From Fallopia convolvulus (Eukaryota > Streptophyta > Magnoliopsida > Caryophyllales > Polygonaceae): a stretch of DNA of 64,000 nt. Below the pieces are notes generated by a model, which worked only from the letters and a program-made list of their open reading frames with translations, did no database searches and was not told the DNA's origin. The stretch lies in contig OZ024725.1 of assembly GCA_964016875.1 (NCBI GenBank), positions 49,211,927 through 49,275,926 on the forward strand, read 5' to 3'. Made by a program: the position numbers and the translations under genes. Shown in pieces: positions 34,811 to 46,417 of this stretch. Each line of letters begins with the position of its first letter. Positions within the stretch are counted from its first letter, which is position 1.

Positions 34811-37800
34811 ATGGATGCTGAAACTCCTAGAAGTGGTGAAGAAACCCAACCATTGATGGTAAAATTTGCATCCTGTGTACTATATGTTGATAAGAAGAAG
34901 CAGCAGCAGTAGTAGTAGCTTTTGATTACACTGAAACTTCTTACATGGTCATTGGTTTCCCAGGCAAATGATGATAATATGACAAGTGGACAGCTAGCTC
35001 CCAGACTATTGACTTCCTTACCGGCTCTTGATGGTGCTGCTTCTTATCTTGTGGAAACAACCTCATACCTCACCAGCTGCTTCCCAAACTTTTCCTGTAC
35101 GTGTCTATTCTGGACTTATTTTATGCTTCCATTTGGTTGTGCTCATGTTGCTATGAAAAACTCGGGAATTTTGTGAAATTTGGCCATCACAAGTTAAGTA
35201 ATTTATAATCTTCAAAGGGCAACTTGTTCTGCTGTACCTTTTTTTTTCTTTCTTTTTGTAATAACATATATATTTTTTAGATATTTATGCTCATTCTGAT
35301 CATTTATAAACATTTTTATAGGCATAATTGTGATAATAGGTATTAAATAAACTGTAACTCTCAAACTATGCGGTTGTTGAGAGAACATTGGGTTTGAACT
35401 TTGGAGAAGGGATCTAGAAGGAATGCACGTTTCTGGTGTTTCTGTTGACTCATTTGTCATCAATGTGAAGTCATGCAGTTGGAGCTTTTAAGGTCATTTT
35501 TTTTATCATTTGCAGTATACTCAGGTTGCTTTATTTTTTTCTTATGTATAAAAAAAAAACTGTTGAAATGAGGATGCCTTCTCCTCTTGGAAATAATAGT
35601 TGATGTTAGAGAAGAATAATGGGCCTAAGCTAGCTTATTTTAGAAGAAGAGGGTCGCTTCCTGTTAAAGGGAAGCCATTAGGCTATGATATGGGGTATGA
35701 TAGGATGACTGGAAGTGTTTATTCCGTGTTAGGTCACAATCAGTTACTTAGGGATCCAGAAAATTGAATTTTTTAAGGCTTGTTTCCCTGGCCAGAGAGG
35801 TTACCTTGGCTGGTAAGACTTGGTGGATTTTGGCCTTGGGGGTATTCCTTTGAAATCCCTTGGTTTCCTTAAGTTGTTCTATATTGTGCTGGTCCTCTTT
35901 TGTGATAATCTAACCTTGTTTGTGTTTTCAGATTTACATTCTATCACTCTATCAGTTGATTCAAGGATCTTTTGATAAAGTTTATTCTCTGAAGACGGGC
36001 TTAAATATCTCTTAATGCTGTATTTTCCATTTTTTCACCTCATCTGGAACTTGAATTACCTGATATCAACTACCTGAATTTTCTGAATAATTTACAGCAA
36101 GAGATACTTCTCCAAATAACCAAGAATTAGTGACTTTTTCCTCTAAGGAAGGGAGAGTACCTCTCAGTGGAGACCAACCTTCTTCAAGTTGGATGAATGG
36201 AAGTAGGTATGAACATGCAACATCTAGTGATGCAGCTACTAGTGCTTCTCAAATTAATGAAAGTGGCAGGGTTTCAGTCGAAGAATCGTCACAGAATAGT
36301 GGTACTTTAGTGCCTTCTACTTCCAGTATTACCGGCATTCCACTTTTCAAAGGGTATGATAACATGCTTTTGTCCGTCCTATTTGAAACATGATTATTTG
36401 ATTACTAAATCTTGTATGATAACACCATAACACATCTGATTGCAAAAGAACTCTTGGATTGACTGTTGAGGGCTTCAAATTGGTGCATAAAGGAAGAAAT
36501 CATTAGCTTTCCCAATCATGTGCCTGTGTCAAGTAAAGAACAAATAACAAATATGTTAAAAAAAAAAAGAACATGAACAAATAGGGAAATATGTCATAGT
36601 TGATCCTTCATTTAAAAATTCTTATCTCAGTTTCGTAGGAAATATTGTAACATAATATTTTTGTAATGTAGTATTACTTGATGTCTGCAATAGTCTTGAA
36701 CTTTTGTCTGTGCTTTCACTGGATAATATGTATTTTTAATCATGAAACTGAGAATGATGTTCGCCTTATGAAAATCTTATATCCCTCTAGTTCTGATGTC
36801 CTGGTTTCTAGATGGCCATGTATCTAAGTGCGAATTAGACCTTTCATTTCACATGGGTTTGAGAAGTGCTGGTTCTTTTCCTCTTTAAAAACATGCTGAA
36901 GTCTCAAAGGCCCTAACTGGACATACAAATACAAGAATGCCTGTCTTACAATTACCCCTTATGATTCATTTAATTTTATCTTAGAGAAGTAAATTAATGC
37001 TATTTGTGATGTAATAGCCTAGTGGAACGGGCAAGGAAAACTGTTCGTGGATCCGGAGATGATATTGGTTGGCTTCAGAATGATCCTGAAATGCCACCTG
37101 TTGAAGATGGTACTGAAAGGTTTATGGAAATACTAGACAGCATCAGGTAATGTTTGCTGGGAGTGACATAACTGTGTACTGAGAAAGGCTATTATCTTAT
37201 CCTTTGTTTTTTCTTTTGCATTTCTCAGGCATGGTGTTCATAGGTTGCCAAAAGCAATGGTTTATTTACTAATTCCAGGTACTATTAAGTTCCCATTTTT
37301 ATAAATATGAGTTCTGGTGCATCATATATCCCTCGTAAAACCACTGGAAAGTAAACCAATACATACTTTCTAATCTACTTGTTACAGCTATGCCTCAATT
37401 AATTTATGTAGTTTGCATGCAAACAAAGTTGGTTAAATTACAGTTTCGTTTATTATTTGTCAGTTTTTTTATCAAGAAGCATGTAGGCTGTAATGTTTTA
37501 AAGGAAGAATATTGATTTGTCTGTTTTTTCACCTCTTACCTCATATTTGATGCAAGGCCTGAATAAAAAAAAGAAAGAAAATGATATAGAAGAAAGAGAA
37601 AAGGAAGTGCTGCAGAAATATAACCCGTGTGTACGTATCGAAATATTGCAAGGGAAAATACTATGCACATTATTGAACTCTGGACTGTCAGAGTATATAG
37701 ATCTAAGAAGAGCTCAATATAAGGAAGTGCTGCAGAAATATAACCCTTTTATCATACTGTGTGTGTATGTGGATGATTCTGTGGAGGAACAACCTACCTC

Positions 37801-40800
37801 CTTGTCCTTCTATATATGTTTGCCTTCACCTCTTCCTTTTCTCTAATATGCCTCTACCAGATTTTTGGACATTAAAAAGAGAAAATTCTATAAGTTTATT
37901 GCTTAAAAAAAGTGGATTGAGATGGTGGTCGGACATTCTTACTCTTTTCCACTGATATGGACCCCTTATAGAATTTATAGAGGAGCAAAAAGCATGTGCT
38001 TAGGTAATAATTATAAGTTATGACATGTTTGATTAAGGTCATTAGTACGTTACTTCTGAGACAAATTTTGACTTGACATTCTCTGCATGCAAATCTGTCT
38101 TACTTCTGTAGATGTTTTTTAATTCCAAATCTTGCTCTTGTAAATAAGTGTCCTTAGTTTGCACAACATTTTCTCATAGTGTCTCACATGTCTGTTAGAA
38201 ACCTAATAAGGATAGAATCTGATTGCAACTTGCAAGCATCTCGCCAATCAGCCAAGCTTTTGAGGAAGCCTCAGATTGTATTCATAGTCAAATTTCACGT
38301 CTGCCAAATACATGCTGTATTCCTCCTTTTATAATGAAAAAACAAGATAATTAACTCCTAAATAGAAATAGAAATAAACCAGATAATGGAAAGCATAATG
38401 GAGAATGTTGGAAAGTGCCTACGATCTAGGAAGTGGGAAACTAAGCAAACTAAGTAGAAATGAAGAAATGAAATTAACAATTAAAACTAATAATCTGAAA
38501 TTGTATCAATGCACCCCCCTTGCAAGTCGCCTTGTCCTCAAGACGAAATTCCAAATACCAATAAGTGACAACAGTGGTACATAATCTCTTGTTGCATTTG
38601 CTCGTCATTTAGCCTCCTGGGATGTAGTTGGCCTTGTTGTCGGGCCTTGCAACAGTTGAAGATTGTGATTCTGCTGGTAAGTAAAAAGAGGTCTGATTTG
38701 TTTTTGTGGAAAATCAAAGCAATAAGCCACTGTTGCAGCAGCAGGTTCAGCTTTCCAGCATCTAGTTGGCATCGACGATGGACCTTGCAACTGTGGCTTG
38801 TATGAATAGAAAAATCTGATTTTGTGGATACAAAAAGCTAGGAGTGGACAATATTACTTGGTGCAAGGCGGTTCGATAGTTGGATAGTAGGGTTTGTAGA
38901 TCGGGTAGTCATCCCCACTCGAATCGACAGGCTCTGATACCAAATGTTAGAACTCTAATAATATGATAGAATCTGATAGCAAGCATCTTTGCCAGTCAGC
39001 CAAGTTTTTGAGAAATCGTCAGATTGTGTTCATAATCAAATTTCACACCTGCCCAATTACATGCTGTCTTCCTCCTTTTATAATGAAAAAACAAGATAAA
39101 TAACTCCTAAATAGAAATAGAAATAAACCAGTAATGGAAAACATAATGGAGAAAGTGACTAAAATCTAGAAAGTGGGAAACTAAGCAAACTAACTAGAAA
39201 TGAAGAAATGAAATAAAAATTAAAAGTAATAAACTGAAATTTGTATTAATGGTGATTTTCTTCGAATTTTGTTTCTTTGGATTTTGTCATTGATTTCACT
39301 GAACTTTTTGGTTTAATCTTGGAGAGAACCGTCATATTTTTTTGTGGCTGCAGTGGAAAAGTAATGCAGTAATTAGCTTGGATATCATCATTTATAAATG
39401 TTAATTCTTTTAGTAAGAAAATAATTTGCCTTGCATTAAGAGTCTCAGTCTGTTTCTAGTACCTTGTACAGTTCAGATGGTTTTGTTCCATCTTCACTAG
39501 AGATTTGTATAATCGCAGGTCTATTCAGCAACCATGGTCCACTCTATTTTTCCAGTGCAAAAAACTACTTTTCGAAAATGGGTCTAGCATGTCACATTGC
39601 TAAGATCCATAGTGAGGTAAGTTTATAGTTGTGTAATGACATTACAGAACTTAAAGCTCTTTTGACTTGTTTCTAAGATTGATTTATTAGGCTTCTGTAG
39701 AGAATAATGCAAGAGAATTAAAAGATTATATAGAGGAGATCTATTGGGGTGCAAAGAAACGTGTGGTGCTCCTTGGTCATAGCAAAGGAGGTATAGATAC
39801 TGCTGCTGCTTTGTCCATGTACTGGCCTGATTTGAAAGATAAAGTTGCTGGCCTCGTTTTAGCTCAAAGTCCATATGGCGGTAGTCCGATAGCTTCTGAT
39901 ATTCTTCGGATAGGACAACTTGGTGATTATCTTAATGTACGTAAACTCATGGAGATCCTCATCTGTAAAGTCATCAAGGTAATTCTTTGATTGCATTTTC
40001 TGTGGATTCATCTCTTCTGTTGAATTATTTGTCCATATCTTTAATCATGTCCTTAATGCTATATAAACTTGAGATTCATTTATTGGAATGCATTTTCAGT
40101 GAAATATATCTCAAGATTGTTATGGGATTGACAAAATAGGAACTGCCCAACACATCATACCTATCTCAACATCACCATTCATGAAAAACGCTAGTACATA
40201 TATAGTCCTTGCCTCCTTGGGCAAAAGTAAACTTGTAGACTGATGCGTGTTTGTTTTGATGTCATATCAAGAGTCTGCAAGTAGGTGTCTTTTCCAAGGG
40301 GCTTTTTGAGATGGATGATTCACTGGTATAATAATGGACAATTGAAATACTCTCTCCATTCTTTTATGTTGTTCTTTTAGAGTTTGACACATATTAGGGA
40401 AATTTCAAATTGTACCAAAATGCCCTTAATTGAATGTTGATTTTCTTACATGGGAAATGAAAACAGTCTAAATTTAAATTCCCTCTTCATTCAATGTAAG
40501 GGATAAAGTTGTAAGATATTTTATCCAAGATATGTTAACCGGAAAATATTATTGAACTAGATCAAAACTCTGAAAGGAAATAATCAATGAACGGAGGTGG
40601 TAGAAGAGATATAAATAACAGAGTTAACTGGTGTTTGTGTATGTATGCTTTAGTTTGTAACATTTGACTATCAATTTCTCTTCAATTTAAAGGGTGACAT
40701 GCAAGCTCTAGAAGATTTAACGTACGAGAGAAGGAAGGAATTCTTGAAGCATCACAAACTTCCAGAGGAGCTCCCAGTTGTATCATACCACACATCAGCT

Positions 40801-41157
40801 AAAATAACCCCAGCTGTTCTTGCAACATTGTCTCATGTAGCACATGCTGAGCTTGGCCAAACAGCTAAAGTTCCAGTAATGGTCCCTTTAGGTGCTGTCA
40901 TGGGTGCCTGTGCTCAGCTACTCCAGATTAGGTACGGGGAGAAGAGCGATGGCCTTGTTACTTGTCGTGACGCAGAAGTCCCTGGTTCTGTTGTTGTCAG
41001 ACCGACACGCAATATGGATCATGCTTGGATGGTTTACTCTCCATTAAATGATGACCCTTCTGAACCAAATTCTTCTCAAGTTTGTGAGGCTCTTATTGAA
41101 TTGCTTCTGGAAGTTGGACAGAAGAAGAAATATGTCCTTCCTATGAAAAATGAATGA
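34811..41157 (+). CDS. Alpha/beta hydrolase family protein, eight coding exons
   Basis: Coding exons read by eye are 34811-34858, 34964-35096, 36098-36353, 37018-37146, 37229-37278, 39519-39616, 39691-39978 and 40693-41157, all with GT-AG borders and consistent phase. They give about 488 residues. The first 150 residues are Ser/Thr-rich and probably disordered. The hydrolase fold follows, with nucleophile elbow GHSKGG (Ser near 269), a candidate acid in SDGLVT (near 420) and a candidate His in NMDHAW (near 444). The LVLAQSPYGGSPIASD motif follows the nucleophile, as in lipase-like hydrolases. No signal peptide or membrane segment is evident. The substrate is unknown. The 2.2-kb intron before exon 6 contains a TRIM-like element. 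Confidence 0.85.
37550..37755 (+). repeat. Short direct repeat in the hydrolase intron
   Basis: The sequence aaggaagtgctgcagaaata, followed by taaccc, occurs twice, at about 37601 and 37721, with about 120 bp between. It lies in the intron between coding exons 5 and 6. It gives small ORFs with no recognisable domain. Confidence 0.5.
38193..39252 (-). mobile_element. TRIM-like LTR element in a hydrolase intron
   Basis: Two direct repeats (38193-38513 and 38945 to about 39252) start tgttagaa and share most of their length. On the minus strand tggtatcagagcctgtcg lies directly inside the right repeat (about 38927-38942), a tRNA-Met-type PBS, and a purine tract, aaggggggtgca, lies inside the left one. 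The internal region is only about 430 bp and non-coding. Orientation is antisense to the gene. The right terminus is diverged and I could not confirm a target duplication. Confidence 0.75.
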
Positions 41158-41885
41158 CTTGTGCTTAATCTGTTATCGATTGTTTTATTGTATTTTTCAT
41201 TTTACATTAGACAATCACGATTACAGTTGCACCTGCAATGGCAGGCAGCTGCTTCATGAATATAGAATTTATGCTTCAGAAAAATGTAAGGTCACGCATG
41301 AATATAGAGATTGGTATGTAAAAGCGTACCATTTGATTAGCTGTGCAGATATTCAATGTGGATTCTGAGTACATATTTCCATGCCCAACAGCATTCTGCT
41401 TAGATTTTGAATCGGGTTTATTATATCACTTCGTGGTATTACAGCATTTTTGTTGATTTGACTTGATATTCATAATTGGATTGGAGTAATAAACTAGAAA
41501 ACTCTTGATGAAACAGAATGAAAAGAATTAGTGATGAAAATTGTTGCTACTCTCATTCAGTCGGTTTATCTACAAATCACCGTCTCAAAAATGACTTCAG
41601 AAATGTTCATCTCTGCTCAGAGTTCGATTTTCATACTTAGTATACCATTATTGAGTACTTATATATAGAACGTAAAACAGTATCGCAACAACTTCATATT
41701 TATCATATCATAGGCAAACATACAATGTAACATAAAAAGAGGGGAAAGGGGAGAAAGAAATTAGACCTATCACCTAACAAAATAAAAACATTTGTAAAAT
41801 TACATTCATAAACCCCAAAGGAAATTTATTAATTAGTAAGCTTTTCAGTAGAAAAACCTTCAAACACAGACACAATCGACATGAC
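41158..41885. other. Convergent 3' regions of hydrolase gene and RNR2
   Basis: The two genes converge here. The sequence is AT-rich with no ORF of note. The first few hundred bases should hold the 3'UTR of the hydrolase gene, and the last hundred the 3'UTR of RNR2. Confidence 0.5.
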
Positions 41886-42878
41886 CTAAAAATCAGCATC
41901 CATCTTGAACTCGTGAATCCCGCTGTTCCCATTCAACCCATTCATAACGGAAGCCTTTTGGTAATCCCCAACCCTCTTCTCAAAGAAATTGGCCTTCCCC
42001 TGCAAAGAGATGAGCTCCATCCAATCAAACGGGTTCTGAGCATCGTACACCTTCCCACACCCTAGCGCACCCAAAAGCCTATCGGATACGAACTCAATGT
42101 ACTGGCTCATCAGGGCTCCGTTCATCCCAATCAACGCGCAAGGCAGCGCGTCACACACGAACTCCTTCTCGATCTCAACCGCCTCCCTCACTATCCCCTT
42201 CACGCGCTCCTCCGACAGCTTGTTCCTCAGCAACTCATAGATCAGGCAGGCGAAATCACAGTGCAAGCCCTCGTCTCGCGAGATCAACTCGTTCGAGAAC
42301 GTCAGGCCGGGCATCAAGCCCCTTTTCTTAAGCCAGAAAATGGCGCAGAAGCTTCCAGAGAAGAAGATACCTTCAACGCACGCAAAGGCGACGATGCGCT
42401 CGGCGAAGGACTCGGTGGAGTTGATCCAGCGCATGGCCCACTCGGCCTTCTTGGTGACGGCAGGGACGGTGTCCATGGCGTGGAAGAGGCGGTGCTTCTC
42501 GGCGGAGTCGTGGATTAGGGTTTCGAGTAGGAGGCTGTACATCTCGGAGTGGATGTTTTCGATTGCAATCTGGAACCCATAGAAAGCGCGCGCCTCAGCC
42601 ACCTGGATCTCCGTCATGAACCTTCCGGCGAGGTTCTCGAGCACGATGCCGTCGGAGGCGGCGAAGAAGGCGAGGACGTGGGAGATGAAGTGCTTCTCGT
42701 CGGAGGTTAGGACCTCGTCCCAGTGGCGAACGTCCTGTGTGAGGTCGACTTCCTCGGCGGTCCAGAACGAGGCTTCGGCCTTCTTGTACATCTCCCAGAT
42801 CTGAGGATACTGGATTGGAAACATACAGAACCGATCTGGATTGGCGGCGAGAAGAGGCTCTTCTGGAATTGAAGGCAT
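41886..42878 (-). CDS. RNR2: Ribonucleotide reductase small subunit (R2)
   Basis: The protein of 330 residues starts at MPSIPEEP (ATG at 42876-42878) and is intronless. It forms the R2 subunit of class I ribonucleotide reductase, which makes dNTPs from NDPs with the R1 subunit in the cytosol. Diiron ligands by family comparison are Asp45 (EEVDL), Glu107 and His110 (ENIHSEMY), Glu169 (CVEGIFFSG), Glu203 and His206 (RDEGLHCDF). The radical tyrosine is Tyr114. The C-terminal tail FKMDADF matches the R1-binding end. The length equals Arabidopsis TSO2-type proteins. The frame is open for 115 more codons upstream, but a TATA box there favours the start chosen. Confidence 0.95.
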   Translation of the reverse strand: MPSIPEEPLLAANPDRFCMFPIQYPQIWEMYKKAEASFWTAEEVDLTQDVRHWDEVLTSDEKHFISHVLAFFAASDGIVLENLAGRFMTEIQVAEARAFYGFQIAIENIHSEMYSLLLETLIHDSAEKHRLFHAMDTVPAVTKKAEWAMRWINSTESFAERIVAFACVEGIFFSGSFCAIFWLKKRGLMPGLTFSNELISRDEGLHCDFACLIYELLRNKLSEERVKGIVREAVEIEKEFVCDALPCALIGMNGALMSQYIEFVSDRLLGALGCGKVYDAQNPFDWMELISLQGKANFFEKRVGDYQKASVMNGLNGNSGIHEFKMDADF

Positions 42879-42982
42879 GTTTGAAGAAATTTTAATGGCG
42901 GATTTGGCTTTAGGGTTTTTTTTTTTGTGATTAGAAGAGTTGCTTCTGATGACTTGGATGTTTACGGTGGAATTGGTGATTA

Positions 42983-42990
42983 ATTTATAA
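42983..42990 (-). promoter_or_regulatory. TATA box of RNR2
   Basis: On the minus strand ttataaat lies about 105 bp upstream of the chosen ATG, leaving room for a leader of about 70-80 nt. It lies inside the upstream open frame, which argues that the frame is not translated from 43223. Confidence 0.55.
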
Positions 42991-43160
42991 GGGAATTCGG
43001 ATTGGGGCGCTGGATAATGGGCGGGTTGTTTCGAAAATTTTCTAACGGAGAAGCTTGCGGGGGAAATATTGTGAATTTCCGGTTTTAGCCTTGCGTTGAT
43101 TTGTGTAAGTTGAGGAATTAAAGGAATGAGAGGGAGGGGTGATACTGGAAAGTCAGTGCT

Positions 43161-43301
43161 TTTGGCGAAATTTTGGAACGAAGCTTGTGAGGGAAGATTG
43201 GGCGAGTGTTTTGAAATTCTCAATTTGGCGTACAGAATTCAAAAGTTTGGAATAATTATTTTGTTTAAATGAAACTTATGGCGGGAATTTTGGTTGGCGC
43301 C
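43161..43301 (-). promoter_or_regulatory. Cluster of E2F-like sites upstream of RNR2
   Basis: Sites seen are ttcccgcc on the minus strand (43280-43287), ttggcgcc (43294-43301), and weaker tttggcg cores at 43161 and 43224. E2F sites drive S-phase expression of plant ribonucleotide reductase genes. The first two fit the consensus well; the weaker ones may be chance. Confidence 0.6.
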
Positions 43302-43407
43302 CTCTATTATTTAAACACTGTTGTCCAAATTCTGTGCGACTTGCCAGAATCGTGTTTATATTCAGTGTCCCACTATCCCAACAAAATAACATATCCCACT
43401 GACTTAG

Positions 43408-43590
43408 TATACAGTTCGGCTCATGGGCACACACTAAAAATGTTAATTTGAGAAAAAAATTCAAACCTATTCCCTAAATTGAAATTAATAAACTCTTTTA
43501 AAAAAATCAAAATTAACCAACAAAATCCAGATATACCAAAATTAGAATCCTAATTGTGTGCCCGTGGGCACACATTAGAAAAATTCCTTA
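43408..43590. repeat. MITE-like sequence with tgggcacaca ends
   Basis: The sequence catgggcacacactaaaaa at 43422 and a near-perfect inverted repeat (tgtgtgccc, gt, gggcacaca; 43555-43574) followed by ttagaaaaa lie 130 bp apart, with AT-rich sequence between. This looks like the ends of a small transposable element, but I could not define a target duplication. Confidence 0.4.
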
Positions 43591-45060
43591 GTATATAAAC
43601 AATCAATTATACGATTTTTCTACATGTGTATCAACTTTATGATTCAAAAACAAATTAATTTATAAATTAAATACATCTTTTAACATCAATTATATTTTCT
43701 AAATCTCATTTTTTCATCACATGACCCTTTTTTTTGTAAAGCATGCATTTTCATGTAAAAATATGTACTAAATGTGAAATTATAATATGAATATGAATTT
43801 CAAAATATATTATTGTCGGTCTAAGACATAAACGACTTCATCATTTGGGTCTTGTTTCACTTTCCTACTTAAAAACTATTTTTAATACTTTTAAAATTCG
43901 TACAACTCTCCCTACTTTTTACGTTTTTTAAGACAATAAAAATCATTTTCTACCCAAAAACTATTTTACACTCATAAGTGAAACAAGGCCTTGGACTTAT
44001 TCAAGTGGTACATTGTTGATATACCATTCATTTGGTTTGAAAAAATACATTTAAGAAAATTAAACACACAACATAAAAAAAACATATAATAACCTTAGAA
44101 AAATAATTAATAAAATTAAAAGCAGATTTAATCCGATTAACCATTAATATTTTATTTAACAATTCAGATCTTTCCAAGTCAATAGAATTATTTTATAACT
44201 CCTTTGGAAACCCGAGAAAAGCACAGTGCCAAATTTAATTATCAACTTTTTTTTTAATTTTAGTTCATATAAAACACGACTATTACAATATTATGGTGAC
44301 AAATTTTCATCTATTACTCGCTAAACTAGTAATGTGTAAGACTCAAGTAAAATGATGAACTTTAAGTATATGGTATTTGATTATTTATAGCATTTTATGA
44401 AACAAACTTTTACTCAGTCGTGCTCTATTCCATCTATTTTTATGGCGTTCTTCCTTCAACTTCATACGTACTCTCTTCTTAATCGGATTATTTTATTTTA
44501 AATCATTTTTCAAAGAAAAAAAATACTCTCTCCATATAAGTCTAATTTTTTTTAGCATTTTATACATATATTAAGTCAAGTTATAGCAATACCAAATTAT
44601 TCATATTAAATCCATATTAATTACTTCTCAAGATGAGTGTATGTGGGTTATTTAAGGATAAAATTAGAAATTTTCAAATAAAATACTTAAAAAGACAAGT
44701 AGAATTAAATAATCAATAAAGCCTAAAAAACAATCAAACTTATATATATGGATGGAGTATCAATGCCTTAAAATATATGCAAGTTAGTAACTTTTTATGT
44801 ATTTAAAGGAAAAAATATTTTATTTTACAAATAAGTGCTTTTTAAAAATAAGTATAGTAAGGCCTTATTTTCAAAATTGATACCTCTATTTAAGGAAGAG
44901 AATTCCGTAGCATCTCCATTCACCGACCACTCTGTATTTATTTTTATTTTTTTCAAATCTCTTGTTTGAAATCAAATTATATAAAAAAAGCCCCAATTAA
45001 CAATACGTCGTGAAATTTACAAAAATCCAAAATTTGAATTTATATCCTACTTAACTATAT
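43591..45060. other. AT-rich intergenic sequence, nothing recognised
   Basis: This is long AT-rich sequence without ORFs of note. Motifs such as actctctccatataagtc and tatatatatggatggagtat (about 44520-44760) could be ends of a Stowaway-like MITE, but the match is too weak to annotate. Confidence 0.5.
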
Positions 45061-45079
45061 ATTGTGAATTATGAACTTG

Positions 45080-45690
45080 GAGGGAGAATTTGGAGTGTGA
45101 GGGTTCAGACTAAATAGGACTAAGACGGAATATGTGGAGTTTAAATTCGGGCAAGGTGTAGTTTTCAGTAATGAAGTGTGTTTAGGAAGGGAAGTCGCAA
45201 TGAGGAAGGAAAGTTTCAAGTATTTGGAGTCAGTTTTTAAGATGTAACAGAGGCATCGAAGAGGACATCACACATCGTATTCAAAGAGGTTGGCAAACGT
45301 GGAAGGCAGCGTCTGGGGTTCTGTGGGACAATAAAGCATCACTCAAGCTCAAGGGAAAGTTTTACATAACAGATAATAAACCCGTCATCCTTTTATGGGG
45401 CAGAGTGTTGGTCCACCACGAGGGCACATGAACAGAGGCTGATGGTAGCTGAGATGAAGATGCTAAGGTGGATGAGCGGACACACATTATTGGACAATAT
45501 CAGAAATGAAATGATCAAAAGCGGGGCGGGGCATGCCAGTATATGGGACAAATTGCGAGAATCGTGATTGCGCTGGTTCGGACATGTTCAGAAGTGGTGT
45601 TCCAGGGAGCCAGTACGTAGGTGTGAGAGTCCTTGAAGACATGCGTAGAGGAAGTGGTGGACAACTAATCACCTTGACAAATGGTTTCAC
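45080..45690 (+). pseudogene. RTE-type LINE reverse transcriptase remnant
   Basis: Across three frames the plus strand reads the C-terminal end of an RTE-clade ORF: LNRTKTEYVEFKFGQG, GREVAMRKESFKYLES, LDNIRNEMIKSGAGHASI, and LRWFGHVQK. The catalytic FADD part and the endonuclease are missing, which suggests a 5'-truncated copy as is usual for LINEs. Several stops and frameshifts are present. Minus-strand ORFs here are antisense shadows. Confidence 0.7.
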
Positions 45691-45699
45691 GAGAGTTTC

Positions 45700-46371
45700 A
45701 GTGCTTTGTTTTGCTTTTGATTCTGTTGGCTTTTGCTGTTTTGTGCCCTGTTTTATTTTTCTTTGTTCTCTAAGACATACGCAATTACGACCTTATATTA
45801 AGTTCCTCATCTTAATCCAATAAATTTATCCTAGATTTTCCAGCTGGAAACTTGAATTGTGAATGGAGATTTGGATAAGGAACGCCGGAACGGTGACAAA
45901 GTAATGATCGTGGACCACGCCAAGGATGGAAATGTGGCAAAACCAAGGACGTGCACGTGAATGGTTGAAGATGCCAGCTACCAACATATAATATACGTGT
46001 GTACTCAATTGTCATGAAAATTTATAGTTGATAAATTATATTCATGATATACATTTGTGAGTGAATAAAATTGACTAATTTAATTATAAGATAGTGTATA
46101 TTTGTTTTTTACTCAGATGATAAATTTTGGATTAGTAAACTAGTCAAATATATATATATTTATATATATATATAATATAATATATCAAGTAAATCAACTT
46201 ATGTTAATCGGATCAATTCAATGAAAAAAAAGAATGATAGTATTTAATTTTTCACTTAAGTGTATAAATGGAGACAATAATAGTATATAAGATTTTTGTA
46301 GATCTTCCATGCCTCTTACCACTAGGGCGTTCTTTTAATGTGAAATGTTAGAAATTTGATTGCCCATCACT
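45700..46371. other. Non-coding spacer with AT microsatellite
   Basis: This is AT-rich sequence between the two LINE copies. An alternating AT run of about 38 bp lies at 46148-46185. No gene is seen. Confidence 0.5.
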
Positions 46372-46417
46372 TTTTTTGTTTGGTCGGGAAAGAGGGCCTA
46401 AGTCCTTGCGAAATTCA

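Noticed and set aside
42879..43223. N-terminal extension of RNR2 as a transit peptide
   Set aside because: A TATA box at 42983-42990 and the normal family start MPSIPEEP favour the short protein. It is kept only as a finding to test.
44520..44760. Stowaway MITE with ctctctccata and tatggatggagtat ends
   Set aside because: The ends match only loosely and no TA duplication could be assigned with confidence.
45487..45690. Minus-strand 67-codon ORF
   Set aside because: It is antisense to the RTE reverse transcriptase remnant, which has conserved motifs on the plus strand.
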